Assembly (NCBI GenBank): GCA_937922655.1
Contig: CALAJH010000055.1
Location: forward strand, 1-48,578
Reading direction: 5' to 3'
Length of the DNA: 48,578 nucleotides
From: an uncultured Bacteroidia bacterium
GTDB taxonomy: Bacteria; Bacteroidota; Bacteroidia; J057; CALAJH01
In this document: piece by piece, positions 1-7,725 of the stretch
How positions within the stretch are numbered: position 1 is the stretch's first letter
Layout: every line of letters starts with the position of its first letter
Notes under the pieces: generated by a model
The model's database searches: none
What the model saw: only the letters and a program-made list of their open reading frames with translations
Told to the model about the DNA's origin: nothing
Program-made: the position numbers and the translations under genes

Positions 1-139
<139 letters not shown>

Positions 140-288
140 AATTATTGTTCGCGCTTTCGCGCGGCCGTTCTTACCCTTCCCTACTTTTGTCGTCGCCCCG
201 TATTTTCAAAGAACCCCTTTCGGGATATACAAACCGGCTCGCGCCGGAATTTTTCGATTTGCCCTCGGCTCGTGCCGAATTGCGGGTG

Positions 289-318
289 CAAATTTACGGC
301 GGTTTTCTCATTGCACAA
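289..318 (-). promoter_or_regulatory. Bacteroidota-type promoter for the 16S rRNA gene
   Basis: On the minus strand TTG (318-316) is followed after 19 bases by TAAATTTG (296-289). This matches the Bacteroidota -33/-7 pattern TTTG-N19..21-TAnnTTTG. The predicted start is near 282-285, giving a 16S leader of about 140 bases. The match is by eye; nothing else upstream of the rRNA fits as well. Confidence 0.5.
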
Positions 319-410
319 TACCTTGCGAAAAAAATATCGGTTTATTTATCCACATCCCAAATATCCGACCCAAAATTCGATGTGCGGAATATTTCCGATT
401 TTTGCCCCGC

Positions 411-1682
411 ATGAAAGACGTTTACAACTACCTCACGGGCTTGGGCAAAAACTGGGACGCCGGCCCGTACACTTTCGGCTTGGACAATTTTCGAGCGTTG
501 GCCGCCGCCATCGGCAATCCTCATCAAAACCTCAAATGCATCCACGTCGCGGGCACCAACGGCAAGGGCTCGGTCGCATGGATGTTGGCCCACGCTTTGC
601 AAACGGCGGGTTACCGCACGGGTCTTTACACCTCGCCTCATCTGCTGCACTTCACCGAACGCATACGCATCGACGGCGTCCCCCTTCCCGAATCCGATTG
701 GGCCGCCGTCGCCGAACGCTATCGTCGCGAATTTGAAGTCCGTCGTCCGACGTTCTTCGAGGCCGCCACCGCCATCGCCTTGACGCTTTTCCAAGAAAAG
801 AAAACGGACGTAGCGGTATTGGAAACGGGACTCGGCGGACGACTCGACGCCACCAACCTCGTCTCCCCAATCGTCTCGGTCGTCACCAACGTCGGCCACG
901 ACCACCAAGAACTTCTCGGAACGCGCCTCGAACAGATTGCGACGGAAAAAGCGGGAATCATTAAAGCCGGCATACCGGCGGTCGTCGGAGAAAAAAAAAC
1001 CGAAATTCAAAAAGTCTTTGCGGACTTCGCCCGCAACGTCGACGCGCCGTTAAACTTTTGCGACATTGACGTTGTGCCTACCCAAATCGAGCCGGGAAAC
1101 ATGCGTTTCAAGGTTATGAAGGAGGGCAAAGTGTTGGCCGAATCCCAAACCGAACTTTGGGGAAAACATCAATGCGACAACATCGCCGTCGCCTGGAAAA
1201 CCCTTGAAATTCTTAACGCCCGCATGCCCGCTTGCGGACTTTGCAAACCCGTCGCCCCGGTCGCAAACGCCCCCGGGCTTCGCGGCCGTTTGGAAATCGT
1301 CGCTCGTTCACCGCTCGTGATTGTGGACGGCGCCCACAACCCCGAAGGCGTGGAAGCTTTGTTTGCCTCCCTGAAAGCGGCGGGAGTCGAAAAAATTTTT
1401 GTCGTTTGGGGCGCTTTGGCCGACAAAGACCACGCCGCCATCGCTCGGCGCTTTCCCGCCGACGCGCGTTTCTTTTTCACCGCCCCCGATTCACCTCGTG
1501 CCGCGCCACCCGAAACATGGGAGCCGCTCGTCAAAAGCTTGCACGCCGACTTTTATCCCGCCTTTACCGCCGCCTTTGCCGCCGCAAAAAACGAGGCGGA
1601 AAATACAGGCGGAGCCGTCGTCGTCGCCGGAAGCCTGTATCTTGTCGCCGAAGCGTTGCGAACGTTTGAATCCAAGAAATAA
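411..1682 (+). CDS. folC: Folylpolyglutamate synthase / dihydrofolate synthase
   Basis: 423 aa Mur-ligase-family enzyme that adds glutamate to dihydropteroate/tetrahydrofolate in the cytoplasm using ATP. The P-loop AGTNGKGS lies at residues 47-54 and is followed by YTSPHL, a folate-binding signature. ETGLGGRLDATN, VTNVGHDH and, in the C-terminal ligase domain, IVDGAHNPEG are all intact, and the length is normal for the family. The frame is open from a TTG at 402, but the ATG at 411 gives MKDVYNYL, the usual FolC N-terminus, and is preferred. The gene is divergent from the rRNA operon and stands alone. The gap after it contains a hairpin at 1709-1749 that may end its transcript. Confidence 0.95.
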   Translation: MKDVYNYLTGLGKNWDAGPYTFGLDNFRALAAAIGNPHQNLKCIHVAGTNGKGSVAWMLAHALQTAGYRTGLYTSPHLLHFTERIRIDGVPLPESDWAAVAERYRREFEVRRPTFFEAATAIALTLFQEKKTDVAVLETGLGGRLDATNLVSPIVSVVTNVGHDHQELLGTRLEQIATEKAGIIKAGIPAVVGEKKTEIQKVFADFARNVDAPLNFCDIDVVPTQIEPGNMRFKVMKEGKVLAESQTELWGKHQCDNIAVAWKTLEILNARMPACGLCKPVAPVANAPGLRGRLEIVARSPLVIVDGAHNPEGVEALFASLKAAGVEKIFVVWGALADKDHAAIARRFPADARFFFTAPDSPRAAPPETWEPLVKSLHADFYPAFTAAFAAAKNEAENTGGAVVVAGSLYLVAEALRTFESKK

Positions 1683-1708
1683 CAATAGGGAATGCCGAAA
1701 ATACAAAT

Positions 1709-1749
1709 GCCAAAGCCTTTGCCGTACGCGAGCAAATTACGGCTTTGGC
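1709..1749 (-). repeat. Hairpin, element A (conserved loop)
   Basis: GCCAAAGCC (1709-1717) pairs perfectly with GGCTTTGGC (1741-1749). A second stem, TTTGC (1718-1722) with GCAAA (1732-1736), closes a loop CGTACGCGA. Read on minus it is followed by ATTTGTATTTT, a modest T-rich tail. The same fold with a different stem but a near-identical loop recurs at 2027-2068. Orientation is assigned from the T-rich tails of both copies and is an inference. Confidence 0.6.
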
Positions 1750-1763
1750 GCCAAGTTAAATGG

Positions 1764-1796
1764 TTTGCTTGACAACCACGGAGGTTTACAAGCAAA
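1764..1796 (-). repeat. Two-tier stem, element A
   Basis: TTTGCTTG (1764-1771) pairs with CAAGCAAA (1789-1796) and encloses a smaller hairpin AACC (1774-1777)/GGTT (1783-1786). The matching structure in element B is at 2175-2214. In both, the TAA ending a short minus-strand reading frame falls inside the structure. Confidence 0.5.
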
Positions 1797-1884
1797 GCGT
1801 ACTTTGTCCTCTATTCGGTTGGAGCAGTCTACCAATTGTTAGGTCGCCGGCCTCTCGCATTAAAAATCGAAGCCAACAACCCAT
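1786..1884 (-). CDS. Possible 32-codon small ORF in element A
   Basis: An ATG at 1884 opens a 32-codon minus-strand frame that ends TAA at 1786-1788, just inside the two-tier stem. The C-terminal part reads IGRLLQPNRGQSTLCL. No ribosome-binding site is clear and I do not recognise the peptide. It is listed because element B has a similar-sized frame (2206-2307) ending at the same structural position, with a weakly alike tail (RLQSELL). It may be chance. Confidence 0.2.
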   Translation of the reverse strand: MGCWLRFLMREAGDLTIGRLLQPNRGQSTLCL

Positions 1885-2026
1885 CTATAGGAGGTCAATC
1901 GCCAATTCGATTGACACGCGATTTTAAAAATTTAAAAAATAAAATCCAAAACAGCCGCAAAATTCTCAAAAAATTATCTCCGCCTTCTTCAAAAAGCAAC
2001 CGAAAACAAAAATTAAAAAAAGAAAT

Positions 2027-2068
2027 GCCAAGTCCGTAACCGCACGCGAATTACTTTAAGGACTTGGC
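2027..2068 (-). terminator. Hairpin, element B, with T-run on minus strand
   Basis: GCCAAGTCC (2027-2035) pairs perfectly with GGACTTGGC (2060-2068). An inner GTAA/TTAC stem (2036-2039/2051-2054) holds a loop containing CCGCACGCGA. On the minus strand the stem is followed by ATTTCTTTTTTTAATTTTTG, so it looks like an intrinsic terminator for a leftward transcript beginning somewhere in 2215-2450. Compared with 1709-1749, two stem pairs differ by compensatory changes (A-T to G-C and G-C to T-A). Confidence 0.55.
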
Positions 2069-2174
2069 GTCAGCTCACGCCGGCGAAAAACCGGCAAATT
2101 CGCTCTTAACGAATACGTGCTTTGGAAAAAACATACGTTTTTCCGCGTCTAAACGCAACAACGTTGGTTGGTCT

Positions 2175-2214
2175 TTGCTTTAAGCTTGCCCTGAGGGCTC
2201 GTGACTTAAAGCAA
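2175..2214 (-). repeat. Two-tier stem, element B
   Basis: TTGCTTTAAG (2175-2184) pairs perfectly with CTTAAAGCAA (2205-2214). It encloses GCCC (2188-2191)/GGGC (2195-2198). Further small hairpins lie between this and 2068: GCCGG/CCGGC at 2079-2095, ATTCG/CGAAT at 2098-2114 and GGAAAAA/TTTTTCC at 2124-2144. Such dense pairing suggests a folded RNA or a mobile-element end. Confidence 0.55.
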
Positions 2215-2307
2215 TTCGGATTGAAGCCGCTTCCAATAAACGGCAGGCATTAAACAAGGCGCAAAGCAATAAAGTTCTTTCAAGCGGGAGTAAAGCGACA
2301 AATTCAT
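2206..2307 (-). CDS. Possible 33-codon small ORF in element B
   Basis: An ATG at 2307 opens a 33-codon minus-strand frame ending TAA at 2206-2208, inside the two-tier stem, as in element A. It contains CLMPAVYWKRLQSELL near its end. I do not recognise it, there is no clear ribosome-binding site, and the length is well within what occurs by chance. The parallel with element A is the only reason to list it. Confidence 0.2.
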   Translation of the reverse strand: MNLSLYSRLKELYCFAPCLMPAVYWKRLQSELL

Positions 2308-2453
2308 TTCGGCGGCCAAATTACTTGTTAAAAAAATGCGACCGCGTCAATTTTGTCCACAAAGTGTATCCGGACGTTCGAAAATTCGTAATATTGGGCG
2401 TTGAAAGGATAAATGAAATAGCATCCATTCCGAAAGCACAAGAGTTATAAAAT

Positions 2454-3371
2454 ATGGAAAATTTAATACCGGCGTTGATACTTTTGGGGGGCGGATTCGC
2501 GTTGCTGCGCTCCTTTGTTTTTGTGGTTAAACAACAAACGGTGGCGTTGGTGGAACGCTTGGGCAAGTTCGAGCGGGCGGCCACCCCCGGTTTGAACTTC
2601 AAAATTCCGTTGCTGGATTCAATCCCCGCGCGGGTCAATATGCGTGTGCAACAACTGGACGTGGCCGTCGAAACCAAAACCGAAGACGACGTTTTCGTCC
2701 ACATTCAGGTCTCGGTTCAGTATATGGTCGACCCCGCCAAAGTCTACGAGGCCTACTACAAACTCAACAACGTCAAAGAACAAATCACCTCTTATGTTTT
2801 CGACGTGGTGCGTGCGCGGGTGCCGCTCTTAAAACTTGACGACGTTTTTTCGCACAAAGACGAAATCGCCGACGCCGTCAAAGAAGAGTTGCAAACGACG
2901 ATGAACGAGTTCGGTTACAAAATCATCAAGGCGTTGGTTACGGACATCGGACCCGACGAAAAAGTCAAAAACGCCATGAACGAAATCAACGCGGCGACCC
3001 GTATGCGCATGGCGGCGGCGGAAAAGGGCGAAGCCGACCGCATCCTCAAAGTCAAAGCCGCCGAAGCCGAAGCGCAAAGCAAAGAACTGCAAGGCCGAGG
3101 CATTGCCAATCAACGCAAAGCCATCATCGAGGGACTGAAAGAATCGGTCGAAGAGTTTCAAAGCTCCATTCAAGGCTCGACGGCACAAGACGTGATGATG
3201 CTCGTGCTCATGACCCAATATTTCGATACCTTAAAAGAAGTGGCGGAAAATTCGCGCACCAACACCATCATGATACCCAGCTCCCCGGGCGGACTGGAAA
3301 ACCTAACCGAACAAATTCGCAATGCCATTCTTTCGGCCTCCGAGATTTCCAAAATTTCGGGAGGCAATTAA
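2454..3371 (+). CDS. SPFH/band-7 (stomatin-like, HIR-type) membrane protein
   Basis: 305 aa. An N-terminal hydrophobic segment (about 3-25) anchors the protein. It is followed by an SPFH domain (about 26-200) with the typical entry TVALVERLGKFERAATPGLN and the later run RVQQLDVAVETKTEDD. An Ala/Glu-rich helical stretch (AEKGEADRILKVKAAEAEAQ, about 183-202) is the oligomerising coiled region. Length and order match the stomatin/prohibitin group, closest in feel to plant hypersensitive-induced-response (HIR) proteins. Such proteins form ring assemblies that organise membrane microdomains. It heads a plus-strand run: the MCE gene starts 12 bases after its stop, so the two are probably one transcript. 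The precise cellular role is not deducible. Confidence 0.88.
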   Translation: MENLIPALILLGGGFALLRSFVFVVKQQTVALVERLGKFERAATPGLNFKIPLLDSIPARVNMRVQQLDVAVETKTEDDVFVHIQVSVQYMVDPAKVYEAYYKLNNVKEQITSYVFDVVRARVPLLKLDDVFSHKDEIADAVKEELQTTMNEFGYKIIKALVTDIGPDEKVKNAMNEINAATRMRMAAAEKGEADRILKVKAAEAEAQSKELQGRGIANQRKAIIEGLKESVEEFQSSIQGSTAQDVMMLVLMTQYFDTLKEVAENSRTNTIMIPSSPGGLENLTEQIRNAILSASEISKISGGN

Positions 3372-3383
3372 AAATCGTCGTTC

Positions 3384-4346
3384 ATGGCCAAACCCGTCAT
3401 TCCCAAAGAATTAAAAGTTGGCGCGTTCGGCGTGGCGGCGTTGGTGCTTTTGATTGTCGGAATCAACTACCTCGAAGGCACGAACGTTCTCAGTCGCCCC
3501 GTCGTCTATCATGCGAAATACCCGCATGTCGACGGTCTGACGCCGGGCTGCTTCGTACGCCTCAACGGCTTTAACGTCGGAAAAGTCGAGGCCATGAAAC
3601 TGCGCCCCGAAAGCGGAATTTTCGACGTGGCCATGGAAATCCACGAAAAAATCGACGTCCCCGAAGACAGCCGCGCCACCATTGGTTCGTACGATATGTT
3701 CGGTACCAAGTGCGTAATTCTACATTTGGGGAAAGCCAAAAAAATTCTTTCCCCCGGCGACACCCTGCGCGACAGCCTCGCTTTGGGGATATTCGACAAG
3801 CTCGACGGCATGCTCACGCCACTGGGCGCAAAACTTCAAGCCGTTCTCGACGATATCGCCGTCATTACCCAAGAAATGCGCGAAACCACCCAAGATTCCA
3901 ACAACCGCGTCAATCGCATCGTTAAAAACGTCGAATCGGTTACATCCAACGTCAACGTCTTAACGGGAGACTTTCGCACTACCGCCGCAAAAATCAACGT
4001 CCTAACGGACAGCCTACGTTTGTTGGCGGGCGAATACAAAAACAACCCAAACCTGCACAAAATTTTAGCGAACACCGCAAAAATTACCGACACGCTTGCC
4101 GTCGCCACCGGCGACCTCAAAAGCATCATGCAAAGCGCCAAGCAAGCGGCGGAAAACATCAACGCCATCAGCTCGCGCATCCAAAACGAAGAAGGCGCCT
4201 TGGGTAAAATGGCCCTCGACCCCCAAATCGTCAAGAACTTGGCCGACGCCTCCAAAGACCTCGATATTTTACTCGTAGACTTAAAGACCAACCCGCAACG
4301 CTACGTTCATTTCAGCCTTTTTGGCAGAGGAAAGAAGTTAAAATAA
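3384..4346 (+). CDS. MCE/MlaD-family lipid transport protein
   Basis: 320 aa. One N-terminal transmembrane helix (about 11-29, GVAALVLLIVGINYL) is followed by an MCE domain (about 38-115) with the hallmark VDGLTPGCFVRLNGFNVGKV. A long helical region then extends to the C-terminus (repeated Asn/Thr/Ser-rich helices, 140-300). This is the layout of periplasmic MlaD-type substrate-binding subunits of phospholipid ABC importers. The MlaE permease and MlaF ATPase are not adjacent and do not occur in the window, so partners must be elsewhere or absent. It is probably co-transcribed with the SPFH gene (12-base gap) and the small exported protein after it (15-base gap). Confidence 0.87.
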   Translation: MAKPVIPKELKVGAFGVAALVLLIVGINYLEGTNVLSRPVVYHAKYPHVDGLTPGCFVRLNGFNVGKVEAMKLRPESGIFDVAMEIHEKIDVPEDSRATIGSYDMFGTKCVILHLGKAKKILSPGDTLRDSLALGIFDKLDGMLTPLGAKLQAVLDDIAVITQEMRETTQDSNNRVNRIVKNVESVTSNVNVLTGDFRTTAAKINVLTDSLRLLAGEYKNNPNLHKILANTAKITDTLAVATGDLKSIMQSAKQAAENINAISSRIQNEEGALGKMALDPQIVKNLADASKDLDILLVDLKTNPQRYVHFSLFGRGKKLK

Positions 4347-4361
4347 TTCCCCACAAACATC

Positions 4362-4730
4362 ATGAAAATTTTGATTTTCGGCGCCCTTTTGGCAGTTTTT
4401 GCGGTAAACGGCGCCGGCGCTCAAACCACCTACGAATACATGCAAATTTCGGCGGTGGAATCGGTCGTGCCGATGGGCTTGGGACGTTCGCGTCTCATCA
4501 CTACCGACAAGGACGGACAAACCATCGAAAAGGAATTGCAAAACTTCTTTTCCGCCGTCGGCATCAACTTCGGCAACATCCGCAACAACGACCGCGTCAT
4601 CGCCGACCGTCTCAACGAATACACCAAAGACGGCTGGGAACTTTACTCGGTTAACAGCGGCGTTTACGGCGTGGAAAAAAGCACCGGTATTTTTATCACT
4701 CGCTACATTCTACGCAGACCCGCAAAATAG
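4362..4730 (+). CDS. Small exported protein (DUF4177-like)
   Basis: 122 aa with a clear signal peptide (MKILIFGALLAVFAVNGAGA, cleavage near residue 20). The mature part of about 100 residues contains IADRLNEYTKDGWELYSVNS, resembling the 'LNelakeGWElvsv' core of DUF4177-type small domains. No cysteine lipobox is present, so it is more likely periplasmic than a lipoprotein. It closes the SPFH-MCE run and is followed by a terminator-like hairpin. Function is unknown; the context suggests an envelope role. Confidence 0.75.
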   Translation: MKILIFGALLAVFAVNGAGAQTTYEYMQISAVESVVPMGLGRSRLITTDKDGQTIEKELQNFFSAVGINFGNIRNNDRVIADRLNEYTKDGWELYSVNSGVYGVEKSTGIFITRYILRRPAK

Positions 4731-4743
4731 TCCATGGCGATTC

Positions 4744-4778
4744 ATCCCGTCGTAAGGAGATATGGCCGACAACGGGAT
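4744..4778 (+). terminator. Terminator-like hairpin after the SPFH-MCE run
   Basis: ATCCCGTCGT (4744-4753) pairs with ACAACGGGAT (4769-4778) with one mismatch, followed by TTTCTTTC. It lies 14 bases after the stop of the small exported protein. Confidence 0.5.
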
Positions 4779-4857
4779 TTTCTTTCAAGCCCATGAATTT
4801 TTTTTATAAAAAATTGGTTTTAATTATATTGTATCAAATTTATAAATAAATAAAACG

Positions 4858-6033
4858 ATGGAAATATTAATGAATACCGGCAGGTCTTACGACCACGACG
4901 ATTACCTTGCATTCAAAAAAAGCGTCCTCGAAGCGGGCGTGTTAAGAAAAGAGGTTCGGCTTAGGGACATTCAGCCCGTGGACGGCCGAAGCATCGTCGT
5001 CGAAGGCAAGACGGTTGCGATAAGCGAACGCGCGTACAGAGATTTGGTCAAACGCGTGGTCGGCTCCAAAAAAATGACGAGCCGCTACAACAACCTTGCG
5101 CACCCCGAACGGCAAACCCAATTCCTGAAAATGCTCATCAACACCGTCGTACCGGCCGGAGAAACCGTCGTCTTGGGCGTCAATCCGGAAACCAAGTCCG
5201 TCGTCTCGATACTGAACGGTTCACGACCGCTCTTTAGCAACAAGCTGTTTTTCGACGTCTTTGAACGCAGCATGAACGACGTGCCGGGCCTTGAAATCCG
5301 CAGAATGGAATATTCCGTTCGTCAAGGAGTAAGCATCACGACGGTCAACAAGTATTGGGAGTTCGGCTACCAACGGGAAAAATTCAAATCGGGCATAGCG
5401 TTTCTCAACGACCCCGCGGGTGGAATTTTCGTCAGCCCGTTCAACGAGCGGCTGATTTGCATCAACGGAATGGTCGTACATACGGCGTTGTCGTCGATAT
5501 CACTGGTGGAAAACACGGCGCCGGCCTTACGCGAATTCCTCAACACCCTGCCCAAACTCGATTCCATGCGGCAATACGAAACCCAACTTGCCGAGCGCAT
5601 AAAAATCTTGGAGAAAACGCCCGTCTCCGTGGCCGAACTTGCCCACGCCCACCGTACCGTCAAAGGTTATGTGGACAACATCGGCCTCGACAAAGAAACC
5701 TGCCGCCAACGACTCAATTCCCTTCTGCCGCTCAACCTCGTGCTTTCCGACTACAAAGCAATGGGCTGCGACCTCAACAAAATGGACGCTTCGTGCAAAC
5801 GCGAAGCGCGTACGCCGATTTCCGCTTGGGATTTAATCAACCGCATCACGTGGCTCTCCTCCAACGGCAACGGCTACCTGCCGCTTACCGCCGGCGACTC
5901 CGCCCGCCTGCAAGCCTTCGCCGGCATCTTGGCCCTCGAACACTCTTTCGACCACCAACGCAAAGTCCCCGCCCTTTACGACAACATCAAATTCGAGGCC
6001 TTGCCCGTCGAAGCCGAACCCGTGTTTTTCTAG
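4858..6033 (+). CDS. DUF932-like protein of unknown function
   Basis: 391 aa, soluble, no signal peptide or membrane segment. The middle part has features reminiscent of the phage/plasmid DUF932 family: a stretch around residues 175-205 reading KFKSGIAFLNDPAGGIFVSP then RLICINGMVVHTA, like the family's 'N-S-E-x-G ... R-L-x-C-x-N-G-M' core. The C-terminal third (230-391) is helical. The similarity is by eye and weak. The gene stands alone behind a very AT-rich 5' stretch (4795-4857). It overlaps the convergent protease gene by four bases. If DUF932 is right, the relatives are mostly in mobile elements, so acquisition by transfer is possible; codon use looks like the neighbours'. Confidence 0.55.
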   Translation: MEILMNTGRSYDHDDYLAFKKSVLEAGVLRKEVRLRDIQPVDGRSIVVEGKTVAISERAYRDLVKRVVGSKKMTSRYNNLAHPERQTQFLKMLINTVVPAGETVVLGVNPETKSVVSILNGSRPLFSNKLFFDVFERSMNDVPGLEIRRMEYSVRQGVSITTVNKYWEFGYQREKFKSGIAFLNDPAGGIFVSPFNERLICINGMVVHTALSSISLVENTAPALREFLNTLPKLDSMRQYETQLAERIKILEKTPVSVAELAHAHRTVKGYVDNIGLDKETCRQRLNSLLPLNLVLSDYKAMGCDLNKMDASCKREARTPISAWDLINRITWLSSNGNGYLPLTAGDSARLQAFAGILALEHSFDHQRKVPALYDNIKFEALPVEAEPVFF

Positions 6034-7589
6034 CGATAATTCAGCACGACTTTTTTTCGCCATACTCCCGAGGGCGCGGTAATTTTGGCAACGACGATTC
6101 CGGTTAAAAAATCGGGAAAATCATATTTTATCCCGGGATACAAATCATGTTCACGCGCCAGAAGTTTACCCGATAGGTCGAAAAATTCGATGTTGAAACG
6201 CCCCGACATTGGGGATTCAAACCAACAAAACGATTTTGGGTACAGTACAAATTCGGGCTTCAAAATCGGCGAGCGAACGGTTTGGGTGTCTTGCCGTGGA
6301 TGAAGAATACGATAGGCCAAAGCGCCGTCGGGAATGCCGAAGCCATAGAGGGTATCGGGTTGATAAAAACGGTCGGAACTTTGGACGATGGCCTCGAAAA
6401 TTTCACGGTTCGTGGCGTCGGGTTTGGATTGCATGAGGGCGGCGGCCAACGCCGATATAACCGGAGCAGCGAAAGACGTCCCTCCCGTACGGAATATGGA
6501 GCCCGCCCCCGTGGAAACCGCCGCACCCGCCCCCATAGCCATCACTTCGGGCTTAATGCGCCCGTCCGCCGTCGGACCGTAAGACGATGTGGACGAACGT
6601 TGTCGATTTTTCCGCACCGAGCCGACGCACAACACCCTTTTTCCATCGCAAGGAACGATGACGTTGTTCCAAGCGTTGCCCGCTTCGTTACCCGACGATT
6701 GAACGACCAATATTCCCGCCTCGTCCGCCGCGTCCGCCGCCAAAGTTATCGCCGCCGTTTGTCCGTCCAAATCGGCAACGGTGTAAGAGCCTTGGTCGTC
6801 GAACGTTGTATAGCCAACCGAACTTTGAATAATATCCGTACCCATGCTTTCGACCCATTCGGCCGCCGCCACCCATTGGTACTCTTCGTTTTTAACTTCC
6901 CGACTCACATCCTCCGTTTTGACGAGAATTAAATCCGCCTCCGTCGCGCCGCCGACCAAAGTATCGGGAATAAAAGCGGAAATCACCGAAAGCACCCGCG
7001 TGCCGTGGTCGTCGCCGTCGAAGGGGTTGTCGTCAAAATCGACAAAATCCTTTTGATAAACGGGCTGACCTTTGGAATTCACATACGTAAAGGCGGGAAT
7101 ATTACGATATCCCTCAAAACCGGAATCAAAAACGGCGATGCGCACGTTTCTGCCACGAAATCCCGCCCCCCAAAGGGTATCCAAGCGAATGAGGTTGAGT
7201 TGGTCGAACGCCTGCCCCAAATACGTGCCAAGCCATTCGTCTTCGGTCGCCAAAGCGCGATACGACCTTGCGGGGACGATTTTTTCCACGCCTTCCGCCC
7301 AACGGGGTTCGACAACGTAAGCCGCATTCAACCACCGCGAGACATATTTAACCTCTCCACCGACGGACTGCAGATAAGGTTCGTAAACGGGCGCGTCCCG
7401 ATAATCGAAAGCTATCTTTTTCCTGAAACGACGTTCAAGGGCGTCCTCGTGCCAAAAACCCATGTCGACCGCTTGCACCAATCGTTCGCGCCAATCCGGC
7501 CCTTTGTCTTTGAAATACACCCACGCCTGACCATAAGCGTAATGGCTTCCCAAGACCGCAAAAGCGACGATTATCCCCAAATTTTTCAT
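6030..7589 (-). CDS. Secreted subtilisin-like serine protease (S8) with T9SS C-terminal domain
   Basis: 519 aa from the ATG at 7589, which directly begins a signal peptide (MKNLGIIVAFAVLGSHYAYG). The open frame extends nine codons further upstream. The catalytic triad is complete: Asp155 in IAVFDSGFEG, His195 in DDHGTRVLSV and Ser372 in GGTSFAAPV, with oxyanion Asn301 in SSGNEAG. A region of about 100 residues before the Asp may act as a propeptide. The last 75 residues (FVLYPKSF ... FNIEFFDLSGKLL ... KKVVLNYR) look like a type A sorting domain of the type IX secretion system, so the protein should be exported across the outer membrane and anchored or released. A possible -7 box TACGTTTG is at 7669-7676 on minus. 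Confidence 0.92.
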   Translation of the reverse strand: MKNLGIIVAFAVLGSHYAYGQAWVYFKDKGPDWRERLVQAVDMGFWHEDALERRFRKKIAFDYRDAPVYEPYLQSVGGEVKYVSRWLNAAYVVEPRWAEGVEKIVPARSYRALATEDEWLGTYLGQAFDQLNLIRLDTLWGAGFRGRNVRIAVFDSGFEGYRNIPAFTYVNSKGQPVYQKDFVDFDDNPFDGDDHGTRVLSVISAFIPDTLVGGATEADLILVKTEDVSREVKNEEYQWVAAAEWVESMGTDIIQSSVGYTTFDDQGSYTVADLDGQTAAITLAADAADEAGILVVQSSGNEAGNAWNNVIVPCDGKRVLCVGSVRKNRQRSSTSSYGPTADGRIKPEVMAMGAGAAVSTGAGSIFRTGGTSFAAPVISALAAALMQSKPDATNREIFEAIVQSSDRFYQPDTLYGFGIPDGALAYRILHPRQDTQTVRSPILKPEFVLYPKSFCWFESPMSGRFNIEFFDLSGKLLAREHDLYPGIKYDFPDFLTGIVVAKITAPSGVWRKKVVLNYR

Positions 7590-7725
7590 TTTCCTTTTCT
7601 TAAATTGCGTAGGCATTGAGACCCGAAGACCGGACGAGCTCGACGGCCACTTGAACGAACGTCCATTGCAAACGTAAAATTCTTAAAAAAGTCAGTCTAT
7701 CCGACTTTCGATTTATTCAACGTCG

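Larger units (their letters stand above)
1683..2453. other. 771-base non-coding gap with two related structured elements
   Basis: No convincing protein gene lies here; the plus-strand reading frame at 1836-2039 is lysine-rich, AT-rich and without recognisable similarity. The gap carries two elements (about 1700-1915 and 2020-2310) that share the same order of hairpins while most of their primary sequence differs. They are separated by a strongly A-rich spacer (about 1921-2025). The individual hairpins and small reading frames are listed separately. The AT-rich 2310-2453 part is the upstream region of the SPFH gene. Confidence 0.6.

Noticed and set aside
1800-1852. Possible tRNA on minus (AATTGGTAGACTGCTCCAA resembles a D-arm)
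   Set aside because: No matching acceptor stem, the anticodon arm is not formed, and no TTCGA T-loop is present at the right distance. The likeness is limited to the D-arm phrase.
1836-2039. 67-codon plus-strand frame in the gap after folC
   Set aside because: AT-rich, Lys/Asn-rich composition imposed by the A-rich spacer, no ribosome-binding site, and it runs across the structured elements.
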